A stretch of 53,444 nucleotides of DNA from Xanthomonas maliensis (lineage in GTDB: Bacteria > Pseudomonadota > Gammaproteobacteria > Xanthomonadales > Xanthomonadaceae), in assembly GCF_009192945.1 (NCBI RefSeq), contig NZ_NSET01000027.1, positions 1 to 53,444 of the forward strand, read 5' to 3'. A model generated the notes under the pieces. It saw only the letters and a list, made by a program, of their open reading frames with translations, did not search any database and was not told the origin of the DNA. Shown here in pieces: positions 27,623-36,273 of this stretch. The position numbers were made by a program, and so were the translations under genes. Position 1 is the first letter of the stretch; each line of letters opens with the position of its first letter.

Positions 27623-29092
27623 CTACGCACTGCGCCAGGCCTGCGCAATGGTGCCGCGGTGCTTGATTACGTCCATCGCCCACAGCACCAGGGCGCCGAC
27701 GCCGGCGATTTCGCTGAAGACGAAGATCAGGGCGCCGAGTTTGAACAACGGCGCCAGCAGCAGAAAGCTCCAGCCCTTGAATTCGAACGAGAGTCGCGCG
27801 CGTTGCATGTAGCGGCGCACGGCCAGCAGCAGTGCGGGCACCAACGCCATGCTGCCGAGGATGCGTTGGCTGCCGGAATGGATCAGCAGCACACCCAGGC
27901 AGACCAGCACCGGAATGAAGGCAAGTCGCCAGAAGATGGCTTGCTGGCTGGCGCCCGCATGTTCGTCGCGGGACTGCCAGGCGATCAGCGCGGTGATGAC
28001 GAACCACCCCAGCCAGACCGCGACCGTGGCCAGTGCAAGGCCGAGTGCGAGATTGACTGCATCCATGCGTCCGGCCCACAGCGTGAGCAGCAGGGTCAGT
28101 ATGCCGATCGCTGTGCCGACCAGGGCGCTGCGCGCCAGCCCGACCAGTAGGCGCGGTGCATTGGCGTGGCCGCCATTGGCCAGCGATGACCAGAACACGA
28201 CCCGTTGTCGGTTGAACTGCGGAGGCAAGGAGCCGTGTGGATGGCCGAAGGCTGCCAGCAGTTGCAGCACCTTGTTGACGTTGGCCGGCAGCAGCGCGGC
28301 GCCGACCAGCTTGCTCCAGGAGAATACGCCGCGCAGTTTGCCGACCAGCGCGCGCGCCTGGTCGGGCGAAGAGGCGATGCGCATGCGATGGATCAGATGC
28401 CAGTGCAGGGTCGATTCGCCCGCCGGCTCCAGTAGCCAGCGCTTGTGCATGGCCTGTCGTAATTGGCCGATCAGGTGGGGATCGATCTCGCTGCCGAGCT
28501 GGTCCCAGTCGAAGCAGCGGATCAGCAGGTCGCAGCTGTCTTCGCAGATGCCGGGCCGCTGCTGCAGCAATCGCTCGGCAAGCAACTGACCGATGATCGG
28601 CTTGTGCTGCAGCGACCACAGCGTGGGCTGGGCCTGCAGCCACTGTGCGAGCGCTTCGGTCGTCTGCGTGCAGGCCTGCTCCACGATCGCGTCGGCGGTT
28701 GCGGCGACATCGATCGGTGCAGGGAGCTCGATGGCGAGCGCGCTGTTGGCCGCTGCCCAGGAGACCGGCGCGGCCGGCGGATGCTCAAGGCGGCGCGCTG
28801 GCGGCGGGGACGCGATGTCCGCCAGTGGTGCAGCCGTTTGCGGCGCGCTCTCGGCCGCCGGGGCGGCGGGCAGCGGCAGCGGCGATTGCGCATCGTCGTG
28901 CTCCGATACCTCCGATGACGGTTGCTGCGTCCGCCACCAGGCCAGCGCGGCCTGATACGTCTCATGCAGCTGCTGGAACCCCTGCGGATCCTCGTCCGGG
29001 CGGGTGAGCTTCAGGCGCGCGGCATAGGCACGCTTGATGCTGCGTTCGTCTGCGTCGTCCGACAATCCCAGCGCCGCCAGCGCCCAGCTCAT
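27623..29092 (-). CDS. membrane J-like co-chaperone protein, HscC partner (DjlB/DjlC type)
   Basis: This 489-residue protein begins with a degenerate J domain (about 1-50: MSWALAALGLSDDADERSIK then RAYAARLKLTRPDEDP). The canonical HPD is replaced by R31-P32-D33. A variable proline-rich linker, a helical middle region and a C-terminal block of hydrophobic segments (about 325-480) follow. The architecture matches the J-like partners of HscC in E. coli. The ATG at 29092 overlaps the hscC stop (ATGA), implying coupled translation. A longer frame upstream is inside hscC and is not used. It is last in a three-gene operon. Confidence 0.82.
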   Translation of the reverse strand: MSWALAALGLSDDADERSIKRAYAARLKLTRPDEDPQGFQQLHETYQAALAWWRTQQPSSEVSEHDDAQSPLPLPAAPAAESAPQTAAPLADIASPPPARRLEHPPAAPVSWAAANSALAIELPAPIDVAATADAIVEQACTQTTEALAQWLQAQPTLWSLQHKPIIGQLLAERLLQQRPGICEDSCDLLIRCFDWDQLGSEIDPHLIGQLRQAMHKRWLLEPAGESTLHWHLIHRMRIASSPDQARALVGKLRGVFSWSKLVGAALLPANVNKVLQLLAAFGHPHGSLPPQFNRQRVVFWSSLANGGHANAPRLLVGLARSALVGTAIGILTLLLTLWAGRMDAVNLALGLALATVAVWLGWFVITALIAWQSRDEHAGASQQAIFWRLAFIPVLVCLGVLLIHSGSQRILGSMALVPALLLAVRRYMQRARLSFEFKGWSFLLLAPLFKLGALIFVFSEIAGVGALVLWAMDVIKHRGTIAQAWRSA

Positions 29093-30780
29093 GCGCGCGC
29101 TTCCAGCTCGTCCAGGGCCTGTGCGAGTTCCTCGCGATGGCGTTCGATGCGCGCCAGGTCCTGGCTTTCGAGCACTTCGCGAAACTGCGCAAGCCACTGC
29201 TGCACCATCTGGCGCGCGTCGATGTATTCCTCATAGACGCGCTCGGTGCGGGCCAACAACGCGAGGTTTTGCTGTTGTTCGCGAGGATGCACCTTGAGCT
29301 CGGCCAACGCCGCAAGACGCTTGGCGATCTCGTCGCGGTCGAGCAGGCCGGGATTTTGTTCGAGGATCAGTTCGTGCCGCTTGCCGGTGGCGTCCTCGAT
29401 CACCTCCACCTGCAGCAATCCATCCACGTCGTAGGTGAAGCGGGTCAGGACGCTCTGCTCGCTGCGCGGGCGCTTGGGATCCAGCGCGACACGCAATTCG
29501 CCCAGTTTGATGTTCCGGTCGACCATGGGGTTCTCGCCCTGGTACACATCGATGACCACCTGGGTCTGCTGTTCGTGGGTCGGATGAAAGCGATCCTCGC
29601 GGCTCACCGGCACCACGCTGTTGCGCGGGATGATCGGGTGGAAGTAGCCGCTGCGCATCTGTCCATCGCCGCCGCGACGCGCCACCTGGGTTCCCAGCGT
29701 GTAGGGGCAAACATCGGTCAGCACCACCTCACGCAGGCTTTCGTCGCGGCTTTTCAGACCTGCCGCCACCACCGCACCCAGCGCGATCGCATGGTCGGGA
29801 TTGACGTGGCGCAACGGCAAACGGCCCAGCATGCGCGTGGCCAAGCGGCTGATCATCGGCATGCGCACCGCACCGCCGACCAGCACGATGTCGTCCAGCT
29901 CCGATGGCCGTAGCTTGGCATCGCGCAGCGCCCGCTCGATCGGCACCCGCATGCGTTGCAACAAGGGTTCGGCCAGCTGGGCGAAGCGTGCTTCGTCGAT
30001 TTCCCAACCATACGCCTGTCCGGCGATGCTCAGGCTCAGCGTGCCCTGCGGCTGTGTGCTCAGTTCGCGCTTGAGCTGTTCGATCCGGCGCCGCAACTGC
30101 GCGCTGTCGCTAGGCGCGAGCTTGGCAGGGTCGAGCCGATGTTCGCTGCAGAAGCCATCGATCAAGACCTGCAGGAAGTCCTCGCCACCCAGGAAGTTGT
30201 CGCCCGCGCTGGCATGCACTTCGACCACGCCGTCGAACATCTCCAGCAGTGAGACGTCGAAGGTGCCGCCGCCGAGATCCAGCACCAGCACCCGGCCTTC
30301 GCCGCCGCGCTCCTGCAGCCCGTAGGCCAGCGCAGCGGCGGTGGGTTCGTTGATCAGGCGTTCGACCCGAATGCCGGCCAGCTCGCCGGCAACGCGGGTG
30401 GCCTTGCGTTGCGCATCGGAGAAATACGCAGGGACACTGATCACCGCCTCCTCGATCTTGTTGCCCAGCGCCGCTTCGGCGTCGGCGATCAGCGAGCGCA
30501 GGATCAAGGCCGACAGTTCTTCCGGGCGGAAGCTGCGCTGGCCGAGTTTGGTCTCACGCGGGCTGCCCATCCAGCGCTTGAACGCCGCCACGCTGTGGCC
30601 GGGGTGGGTCACCAGGCGCTCGCGCGCGGGTTGGCCGACCAGCAGGCCGCCGTCGTCGTCGACGCTGATCACCGACGGCGTCAGCAAGCTGCCGTGCGGA
30701 TTGGCGAACAAGCGCCCGCCGTCGGCATCGTGCACGCCGATCAGCGAGTGGGTGGTGCCAAGGTCGATACCTACGATCAT
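29089..30780 (-). CDS. hscC: Hsp70-family chaperone HscC
   Basis: This 563-residue Hsp70 is shorter than DnaK (about 638), as is HscC. The ATPase domain has GIDLGTTHSLIG (4-15), VISVPAYFSDAQRKAT, INEPTAAALAYG and LDLGGGTFDVSLLE. The substrate domain begins around 365 (LTDVCPYTLGTQVA), and the C-terminal lid is truncated. HscC is a specialised Hsp70 in the cytoplasm whose clients are poorly known. It lies between two J-like membrane protein genes in the same orientation, 36 bp after the first and overlapping the second, so the three are likely one operon and one chaperone system. Confidence 0.92.
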   Translation of the reverse strand: MIVGIDLGTTHSLIGVHDADGGRLFANPHGSLLTPSVISVDDDGGLLVGQPARERLVTHPGHSVAAFKRWMGSPRETKLGQRSFRPEELSALILRSLIADAEAALGNKIEEAVISVPAYFSDAQRKATRVAGELAGIRVERLINEPTAAALAYGLQERGGEGRVLVLDLGGGTFDVSLLEMFDGVVEVHASAGDNFLGGEDFLQVLIDGFCSEHRLDPAKLAPSDSAQLRRRIEQLKRELSTQPQGTLSLSIAGQAYGWEIDEARFAQLAEPLLQRMRVPIERALRDAKLRPSELDDIVLVGGAVRMPMISRLATRMLGRLPLRHVNPDHAIALGAVVAAGLKSRDESLREVVLTDVCPYTLGTQVARRGGDGQMRSGYFHPIIPRNSVVPVSREDRFHPTHEQQTQVVIDVYQGENPMVDRNIKLGELRVALDPKRPRSEQSVLTRFTYDVDGLLQVEVIEDATGKRHELILEQNPGLLDRDEIAKRLAALAELKVHPREQQQNLALLARTERVYEEYIDARQMVQQWLAQFREVLESQDLARIERHREELAQALDELEARA

Positions 30781-30816
30781 GAGCGAATCCTTGTGGTCCT
30801 TTCCATTACGGGAATT

Positions 30817-32520
30817 CTAGCGGTGCTCTTGCAGGCGATGATGCTGTGCGTCCTGGATCAGCGTGACGGGCCAGACCAGCAGCGCAAAGATCGCGCCGGG
30901 CCAGGCGCCGGCCTGCACCACCAAGGCGAGGAGCGAGCCCAATACCACGCAGCTTGCGATGGCGAGCACCATCAATTGCGCATCGGCGTCCATACGCCGC
31001 GTCAGGCGAAACAAGGCGATATACGCAAGCGCCGCGCCGCCGGCGACTCCCATGCCACCGCTGCGCATCCCGGCCAGGACCAGCAGGCTCGCTACCGGTA
31101 GCAGCCAGGCATGCGCGATGCGTTTGCTCCTGGACATGCGCCGGATGGATGCCTGCCAGCGTGCGGCGAACTGCACCAGCACCCCTACACTCCAGATCGC
31201 CAGCCCGGTTCCGATCGCGCCGAACAGCCATGCGCTGGCTGCGGCGCCGGCGATCGGAAGCATCACCAGCGTGCCGATGGCAAGCATGGCAGCAACGGCC
31301 AGCCCACGCGCCAATCCAAGCGTCAATTGCCAGCCATGTGGGCGGCGCGGATCTCCGACCTGCCGCCAGAAGCGCACGTGTCGGGGCTGCAGCGATGCAG
31401 GCAGACCGTCGGGAAACCATCGATCGATGATGCCGCAGAAGCGGTACATCCAGGCTGGGCGCGCGGGCGGCAACGCGGACAGCAAGCATCCCCAACGTAA
31501 CGGAGGGCCGACGACGCGTGCGCGTAGCGTTTCCGCCCATTGCGCTGTCATCGGCTGCCAGTTTTCCGTCTCGAGTTCATAAGCCAGCACCGCGGTATCG
31601 CCGCCCGGTGCCAGTGCAGCGCACCGGCGTTGGACGCGAGCCTGCGCTCTGGCCGCCTTGCGTGTCTCGGTCAGCCATGCACGGTCGTCGCGATCGAGCT
31701 CGAACTGCTCCCAGCGGAACGCCTTGGACAAGGCATCGAGCGTCTCCAGCGACGGGGACGTGTCTTGCTCGCGCAGTGCACGCAGCACGTGCGCGCCGAT
31801 GGCAGCATGCTCCTCATAAGGCAGCGGGATGAGGCGCGGCGCCAACCAGTCTGCCAAGAACTCAGGTGATTGTTTCAACGCGACGGCCAGGACGCGGCCG
31901 GTCCAGAGCGCATGACGGAATGCGCCATCGTCCTCGTTGCAGAAGCAGGCGATCAAGGTGTCGAAAGCCGTATCCGAGACAGCCAGTCCATCGCGCGCGA
32001 ACCGGTCTGCGATGGCCTGGCCAACACGCGGGCGCAACTCCAGCGACCACAGCTCCGGCAGGCCATGCAGCCAGCGTTCGAAGTCCGCTGAGGGCTGGTG
32101 ATGGGCGGCGGCGAGGATGCGCATTGCGACCTGCTGCACATGCGAGTCGTCCTGCCATTGCGCCAGCTCCGCCTCGAGAGCCGGGTCTTGCACGAGGTCG
32201 GCCAGCGGGCGGGAGCGGCGCCTGGGTGGCGTCTCTGCGGCGGGCGGAGCTGCCACGGCAGGCTGCGCTGGCGATCTGTCGGTCTCCGCGTCGACGCCGG
32301 CGTCAAGGTCCTCGACCTCGGCCTCGACCGTCGCGTTCGCGGCTAACCATGCGTTCGCCTCTGCCCACGCCAAGGCCGCCTGGTAGGTCTCGTGCAACTG
32401 CTGGAACGCGACCGGGTCCTCGTCGGGCCGGGTGGTCTTCAGGCGCGCGGCGTAGGCACGCTTGATCGCGCGCGGTTCGGCGTCCGGTGGCAAGCCTAGC
32501 GCCTCGGTTGCCCAGCTCAT
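30817..32520 (-). CDS. membrane J-like co-chaperone protein, HscC partner (second copy)
   Basis: This 567-residue protein is a paralogue of the one ending the operon. The J-like domain (about 1-50: MSWATEALGLPPDAEPRAIK then RAYAARLKTTRPDEDP) again has R31-P32-D33 instead of HPD, followed by QQLHETYQAALAWAEA. A charged linker, a helical middle region and a C-terminal membrane block (about 405-555) follow. The two copies share near-identical J-like regions but have diverged in length and in the linker. It is first in the operon; GGAG about nine bases upstream supports the ATG at 32520. Its promoter should lie in the 300-bp gap to 32820. Confidence 0.82.
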   Translation of the reverse strand: MSWATEALGLPPDAEPRAIKRAYAARLKTTRPDEDPVAFQQLHETYQAALAWAEANAWLAANATVEAEVEDLDAGVDAETDRSPAQPAVAAPPAAETPPRRRSRPLADLVQDPALEAELAQWQDDSHVQQVAMRILAAAHHQPSADFERWLHGLPELWSLELRPRVGQAIADRFARDGLAVSDTAFDTLIACFCNEDDGAFRHALWTGRVLAVALKQSPEFLADWLAPRLIPLPYEEHAAIGAHVLRALREQDTSPSLETLDALSKAFRWEQFELDRDDRAWLTETRKAARAQARVQRRCAALAPGGDTAVLAYELETENWQPMTAQWAETLRARVVGPPLRWGCLLSALPPARPAWMYRFCGIIDRWFPDGLPASLQPRHVRFWRQVGDPRRPHGWQLTLGLARGLAVAAMLAIGTLVMLPIAGAAASAWLFGAIGTGLAIWSVGVLVQFAARWQASIRRMSRSKRIAHAWLLPVASLLVLAGMRSGGMGVAGGAALAYIALFRLTRRMDADAQLMVLAIASCVVLGSLLALVVQAGAWPGAIFALLVWPVTLIQDAQHHRLQEHR

Positions 32521-32819
32521 CGCGCGGCTCCGGCGCTGGTGCGGTGTCGTTCGCGTTCCATCCCTGGCTGGTTCCCTGCGCGTACGGTGCCGTTGAGATC
32601 AAGGCGCTGTGGATTGCCGTGTCGCTGGCCTTCCCCCTCGCCCGGAGTGGAAATATCGGCCAGCCCCGAGCGAACTTGATCGCGCGTGCACCGCCTCTGC
32701 TGGCGTCGATTTCGCCATTACGCACTCTTTATGCCGGCGGTCCAGGGCACGGATAGCGCCTTTATGCCGCCCAGTCCTACCTTGGCAGTCCCGCACGCGA
32801 GTGCGTTGAGCCGAACACG

Positions 32820-33245
32820 ATGTGTATCCTGATTTTGCAAGGTCCCCAGGCCGAGACCGCGGCGTTGCCGGCAGTGGCATCGGAGTGTGCCGGGCGTGCG
32901 TTGCGCACCCAGGCCTGTGCCGATGTCGCGACCCTGATTGCCGGCTTGCACGCCGCCGGCGATGACGCCGAGGTGGAACTGGTTGTGCTGGATTCGGGCG
33001 ATCTGCCGTTGTCCGAGCGCAGCTGCGCCAGCGCCCTGCGGGCGGCCGTGGACGCGTTGCCGACGCCGTACATCGAGTTGCATACCGATGCGGCACAGGA
33101 ACTGGAGCCATGGCTGCATCCGCAACATGCGCCGCTGGCGGTGGTCATCACGCCCCACGATGCCGAACGTGCCTACGCGATGTCGCTGGGCATCGCCGCC
33201 CGCTGCCTGCCGACGCGTGGCGTTGCGCTGCGCGTGGCTGCCTGA
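32820..33245 (+). CDS. degenerate type II dehydroquinase-like protein (copy A)
   Basis: This 141-residue protein matches, by eye, the flavodoxin-like fold of type II 3-dehydroquinate dehydratase (AroQ). ILILQGPQ aligns with the N-terminal ILVLHGPN. VVLDSGDLPLS (about 55-65) aligns with IINPGAYTHTS, and TPYIELHTD (82-90) with the IPVIEVHISN strand. The catalytic tyrosine loop is absent and the NPGAYTH histidine is lost (D58-S59-G60), whereas E86 and H88 are kept. It is probably not an active dehydroquinase. The next gene encodes a second, closer relative 10 bp downstream. The family link is an inference from motif order; function is unknown. Confidence 0.6.
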   Translation: MCILILQGPQAETAALPAVASECAGRALRTQACADVATLIAGLHAAGDDAEVELVVLDSGDLPLSERSCASALRAAVDALPTPYIELHTDAAQELEPWLHPQHAPLAVVITPHDAERAYAMSLGIAARCLPTRGVALRVAA

Positions 33246-33255
33246 GGAGCCTGCC

Positions 33256-33705
33256 ATGTCGATCATGATCCTGCGCGGCCCGGAAGTGGACGCCGCCTTG
33301 GTGCGCGGGCCGCAGCCGCTGCCGCGCGATGTCATCAAGCAGTTGGTGGCCTGCGCCGGCGATGCTGGCAAGACGGTGGCGCTGCGTGCCTGCGGCTCGG
33401 AGCAGGAACTGCTGGATGCGCTGCGGGTCGCCGCCCAGGCGCGGATGGAGGTTGCCTTGATCGATCCGGGCAGCTGCGTGGACAGCGCGCGCCTGCACCG
33501 GGTGCTGGCGACGTTGGATACCCCGTACGTGGAGACCCACGACGACAGCGCCGATCGACCGGAACGCTGCCTGCCGCCCGCGCTGGGCCGGCGCCTGGCG
33601 ACAGTGCGCGGCTATTGTGCGCAGAGCTATCTGCTGGGGTTGGAGATTGCGTTGGAACACCTGGGCTGCACGGAGATTCAAGGCGATGTCCACGTCGGTA
33701 CCTGA
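33256..33705 (+). CDS. degenerate type II dehydroquinase-like protein (copy B)
   Basis: This 149-residue protein has a length usual for AroQ (about 145-150) and matches it end to end: MILRGPEV at the N-terminus, GSEQELLDALRVAAQ (47-61) like the EGELIDWIHEA helix, and VALIDPGSCVDS (66-77) like the NPGAYTH strand. TPYVETH (89-95) and RGYCAQSYLLGLEIALEHL (118-136) also align. The catalytic Tyr and the His of NPGAYTH are missing and Asn is D70; E93 and H95 remain. A GAGGAG Shine-Dalgarno sequence precedes the ATG at 33256. It overlaps the next small gene by 20 bp. Likely a pseudoenzyme or binding protein; this is inference. Confidence 0.65.
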   Translation: MSIMILRGPEVDAALVRGPQPLPRDVIKQLVACAGDAGKTVALRACGSEQELLDALRVAAQARMEVALIDPGSCVDSARLHRVLATLDTPYVETHDDSADRPERCLPPALGRRLATVRGYCAQSYLLGLEIALEHLGCTEIQGDVHVGT

Positions 33706-33913
33706 GCGGCGACGGCTGCATTACTTCGCCAACTACGAGGCCTATTGCGATGGCAGGCCCGTGCTCTGGGGCCAGCTGACGCACAGCGTGGACGTGCCGG
33801 ACGGCGACGAGCTGGATGCCGCGGCGCTGGTCGGTTGCCTGCGCCGGCGCGCCGCCGAAGCGCATGGCCTGGAAGCGGGTCAGATCCGCTTGTGCCAGGT
33901 CACGCGGTTGTAG
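33686..33913 (+). CDS. 75-residue protein of unknown function, linked to dehydroquinase-like pair
   Basis: This small protein (MSTSVPERRRLHYFANYEAY at the start) starts inside the last codons of the preceding gene, a 20-bp overlap typical of translational coupling. It has no signal peptide or membrane segment. It reads as a compact soluble domain with a beta-rich first half (CDGRPVLWGQLTHSVDVP) and a helix (AALVGCLRRRAAEAHG), ending in QIRLCQVTRL. I do not recognise the family. Its fixed position behind the two AroQ-like genes suggests a shared complex or pathway. Hairpin terminators follow at 34038-34125. Confidence 0.6.
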   Translation: MSTSVPERRRLHYFANYEAYCDGRPVLWGQLTHSVDVPDGDELDAAALVGCLRRRAAEAHGLEAGQIRLCQVTRL

Positions 33914-34037
33914 ACCGCGTGTGGTCCGCGCCCTGCCGCAATCGGCGCGCGCGCAGTGGCCTGGCGTCGGTACCGATCCGCGTGTCGGCGACGACCCGAT
34001 CGACATGCAGTCGCAGAGCGTCCGATCGTCCTGAACG

Positions 34038-34065
34038 AACACCGCCGCGCGAGCGCGGCGGTGTT
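34038..34065. terminator. hairpin terminator after the dehydroquinase-like cluster
   Basis: AACACCGCCGCGC (34038-34050) pairs perfectly with GCGCGGCGGTGTT (34053-34065). On the plus strand GTGCTGC follows, with no U-tract. It is the first stable structure after the small gene ending at 33913. Confidence 0.65.
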
Positions 34066-34087
34066 GTGCTGCAAGATCGTAGACAAA

Positions 34088-34125
34088 CACAGTGCAGTGG
34101 GCCGACGAGTGGCCCACGCACTGTG
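34088..34125. terminator. second hairpin, serving the convergent beta-propeller gene
   Basis: The arms 34088-34103 and 34111-34125 pair along 15 bp with one bulged base. It lies 8 bp beyond the stop of the minus-strand gene ending at 34134. On the minus strand the stem is followed by TTTGTC. With the hairpin at 34038-34065 it forms a back-to-back terminator pair. Confidence 0.7.
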
Positions 34126-34133
34126 CCTGATGG

Positions 34134-35867
34134 TTACTTCGCCGCAGCGGGGCTGCTCGGGACGAACTTGGTCAGCTGATTGCTGCTGGCCGCTGTCCCG
34201 AAGTTGAAGCGTCCATAGCCTGCGCCCCAGTACAACGCGCCGTCGGAAATGGCCGGCGAACTGAGCACCGAGCCGGGCGCGGTGTAGTTCCACAGGGTGG
34301 CGCCGGTGTCCGCGTCGAGCGCGACCATGATGCCCGCCATCGAGCCGGCGTAGACCAGGTTCGGCGAGACCGTCAGCGAGCCCTGACCACCGGCCGGGAA
34401 CGTGGGCGTCACCGGATTCACCCCAGGCACCTTGACCTGCCAGAGGATCTTGCCGGTGGCCGCGTCCAGCGCCGCCCACGAGCCACCGTTATGGGTCTGG
34501 GTGTTGTCCGGGCCCAAGGTATAGCTGGTGTGGTCGTTGTTGTTGATGGCCACGTACACGCGCGACTTGTACGGATCGAACGCAGTGCCCCATTCGATGC
34601 CGCCGGTGGCGCCGCCGGGGCCGACCTGGGTCGACCAGACCTTGTCACCGGTCTTGGCGTCGAAGGCCCAGTAGATGCCGCTCTTCTGGCCGGCGCCGAT
34701 CAGTTGCTGCGGCTTGCCGTCCTTCCAGACGGTGAACAGGTTGACGCCGGCGCCGCCGAAATCGTAATCCGGACCGGCCAGATTGGTCGCCTGCGTGTTG
34801 GGGCACAGGCCATTGGTCGGCGCCACCAGGCACGACAAGTTCCAGGAGTCGTAGCCCTGGGCGCGGTTGGCCCAGACCAGCTTGCCGGTATCCAGGTTCA
34901 GCGCGACCACCGAGTCGACATAGTTGTCCGGCGCCATGCAGTTCAGCTCGTCCTGCACGGTGGCCTTGCTGCCCAGGTAGGAGCGCACGTTGGAGACGCA
35001 GTTACCCACACTGAAGGGAATGTTGTAGTTGTTGCCGGTGCCGAAATACAGGCGACGTTTGGCCGGGTCGATCGCGACCTGGCCCCACACCGACGCACCG
35101 GTATAGCCCTCCGGCACCGTGTAGAACTGCCAGATCTTGTTGCCGGTGGCCAGGTCCAGCGCCACCACGCTGCCGCGGAAGCTGAAGGTGTGGGTGGCAT
35201 CCAGATTGCCCCAGTCGCCCGAGGACACGCCGACATAGACGCGGTTGCCGACGATCACCGGCGAGGAGGTGATGCGGGCCTGGGCATTGGCCTCGACTGT
35301 GCTCTTCCACAGCAGCTTGCCGGTCTTCTTGTCGATTGCCAGCACGGTGCCGGCGGCCTGGTCGCCGACGACGATGCTCTTGCTGCTGATGGCCGGCGTA
35401 TTGCGCGTGACCGAGCTGGTATTGCCGGTGTAGTCGGATAGCTTGGCCTGCCAGTTCGGCTTGCCGGTCTGGGTGTCCACGCTGTACAGGCTGCCGCCCC
35501 AATCCGGGACGTACAGGGTGGTGCCTTCCACGCTGGGCGTGGCGGAGATATCGCCGCTGGTGGTCAGGGTCCACGCTGGCTTCAGCGTCTTGACGGTGAC
35601 CGGGTTGATTTTCCACTCGCCGGGGGCGAAGCGCGTATTGAAGTAGCCGCCGCCGGCAGTCGGCCACAGCTTGGGCAGGGCGAACGGCGGGTTGCTGCCG
35701 AAGCTATGCCAGACCTGCCCGGACTGGGCGAAGGCCTGGGTATCCAGCGACGTCGTCGCCCGCGGCGCAGCGGAGGGGGCAGACTGGGCGAGCGCAACGG
35801 CGCTGGCCAGCAGGCAGGGGACGACGGTCAAGCGACGGAACCACAAGCGGCGAGGAGTGTTGGTCAT
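34134..35867 (-). CDS. exported PQQ-type beta-propeller protein (quinoprotein dehydrogenase-like)
   Basis: This 577-residue protein has a signal peptide (about 1-28, ending AVALAQ) and repeated propeller blades with the W-docking pattern. Examples are GSLYSVDTQTGKPNWQAKL, GTVLAIDKKTGKLLWKS, GSVVALDLATGNKIWQFY and GIMVALDADTGATLWNYT. The arrangement and GASVWGQVAIDPAKRRLYFG resemble polyvinyl-alcohol or alcohol quinoprotein dehydrogenases, but no CxxCH heme motif is present. Cysteines near 305-330 and 355-370 could form disulfides. Substrate and PQQ binding cannot be confirmed. The ATG at 35867 is preferred because the signal peptide starts there. Short palindromes lie upstream at 35998-36068. 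Confidence 0.8.
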   Translation of the reverse strand: MTNTPRRLWFRRLTVVPCLLASAVALAQSAPSAAPRATTSLDTQAFAQSGQVWHSFGSNPPFALPKLWPTAGGGYFNTRFAPGEWKINPVTVKTLKPAWTLTTSGDISATPSVEGTTLYVPDWGGSLYSVDTQTGKPNWQAKLSDYTGNTSSVTRNTPAISSKSIVVGDQAAGTVLAIDKKTGKLLWKSTVEANAQARITSSPVIVGNRVYVGVSSGDWGNLDATHTFSFRGSVVALDLATGNKIWQFYTVPEGYTGASVWGQVAIDPAKRRLYFGTGNNYNIPFSVGNCVSNVRSYLGSKATVQDELNCMAPDNYVDSVVALNLDTGKLVWANRAQGYDSWNLSCLVAPTNGLCPNTQATNLAGPDYDFGGAGVNLFTVWKDGKPQQLIGAGQKSGIYWAFDAKTGDKVWSTQVGPGGATGGIEWGTAFDPYKSRVYVAINNNDHTSYTLGPDNTQTHNGGSWAALDAATGKILWQVKVPGVNPVTPTFPAGGQGSLTVSPNLVYAGSMAGIMVALDADTGATLWNYTAPGSVLSSPAISDGALYWGAGYGRFNFGTAASSNQLTKFVPSSPAAAK

Positions 35868-35997
35868 CACGGCATGTCCATGGATGGAGGTGGCGCTGGA
35901 TCCCCCCGGATCTATTGGCCGCACCTTCGCCGATCGCCGTGACCATGCAAGCGGCGCCGCAGCGCCACGTTCATGCTATGGCCGGTTCTCAGCGTAT

Positions 35998-36068
35998 CTG
36001 GTTGAACCAGCTTGAAAAAATTCTGTTCAACCTGTGCGGTATCCGCGCAAATCGTGATGAATCATCAC
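35998..36068. promoter_or_regulatory. cluster of short palindromes in the divergent gap
   Basis: Two perfect odd-centred palindromes occur: CTGGTTGAACCAG (35998-36010) and GTGATGAATCATCAC (36054-36068). A pair of separated 7-bp arms, GTTGAAC (36001-36007) and GTTCAAC (36025-36031), overlaps the first. The region is AT-richer than its surroundings and lies between the divergent beta-propeller and S46 peptidase genes. These are operator candidates with no identified regulator. The rest of the 35868-36273 gap shows nothing else. Confidence 0.4.
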
Positions 36069-36273
36069 TATCTGGCCCGCTGGCGATAGGCAAAACATTG
36101 CCCACGTTCAGCCAGTTTGGCGTGCGCTTCTGCTCGGTCTCTTGCAGGAACCTGGAAATTCCGCGCTACCTGGCCGATGCCGCGCGCAGTCGTGCTACTG
36201 CCAGCCTGGGGCGGTTTGCCTCTCGCGGCTGCCCTCGTTAAGGTCGCAGACCGTTTCGAATGGAAGCATCTGC

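Noticed and set aside
32820..33705. Annotation of the two AroQ-like genes as functional 3-dehydroquinate dehydratases
   Set aside because: The catalytic tyrosine loop and the histidine of the NPGAYTH motif are missing in both.
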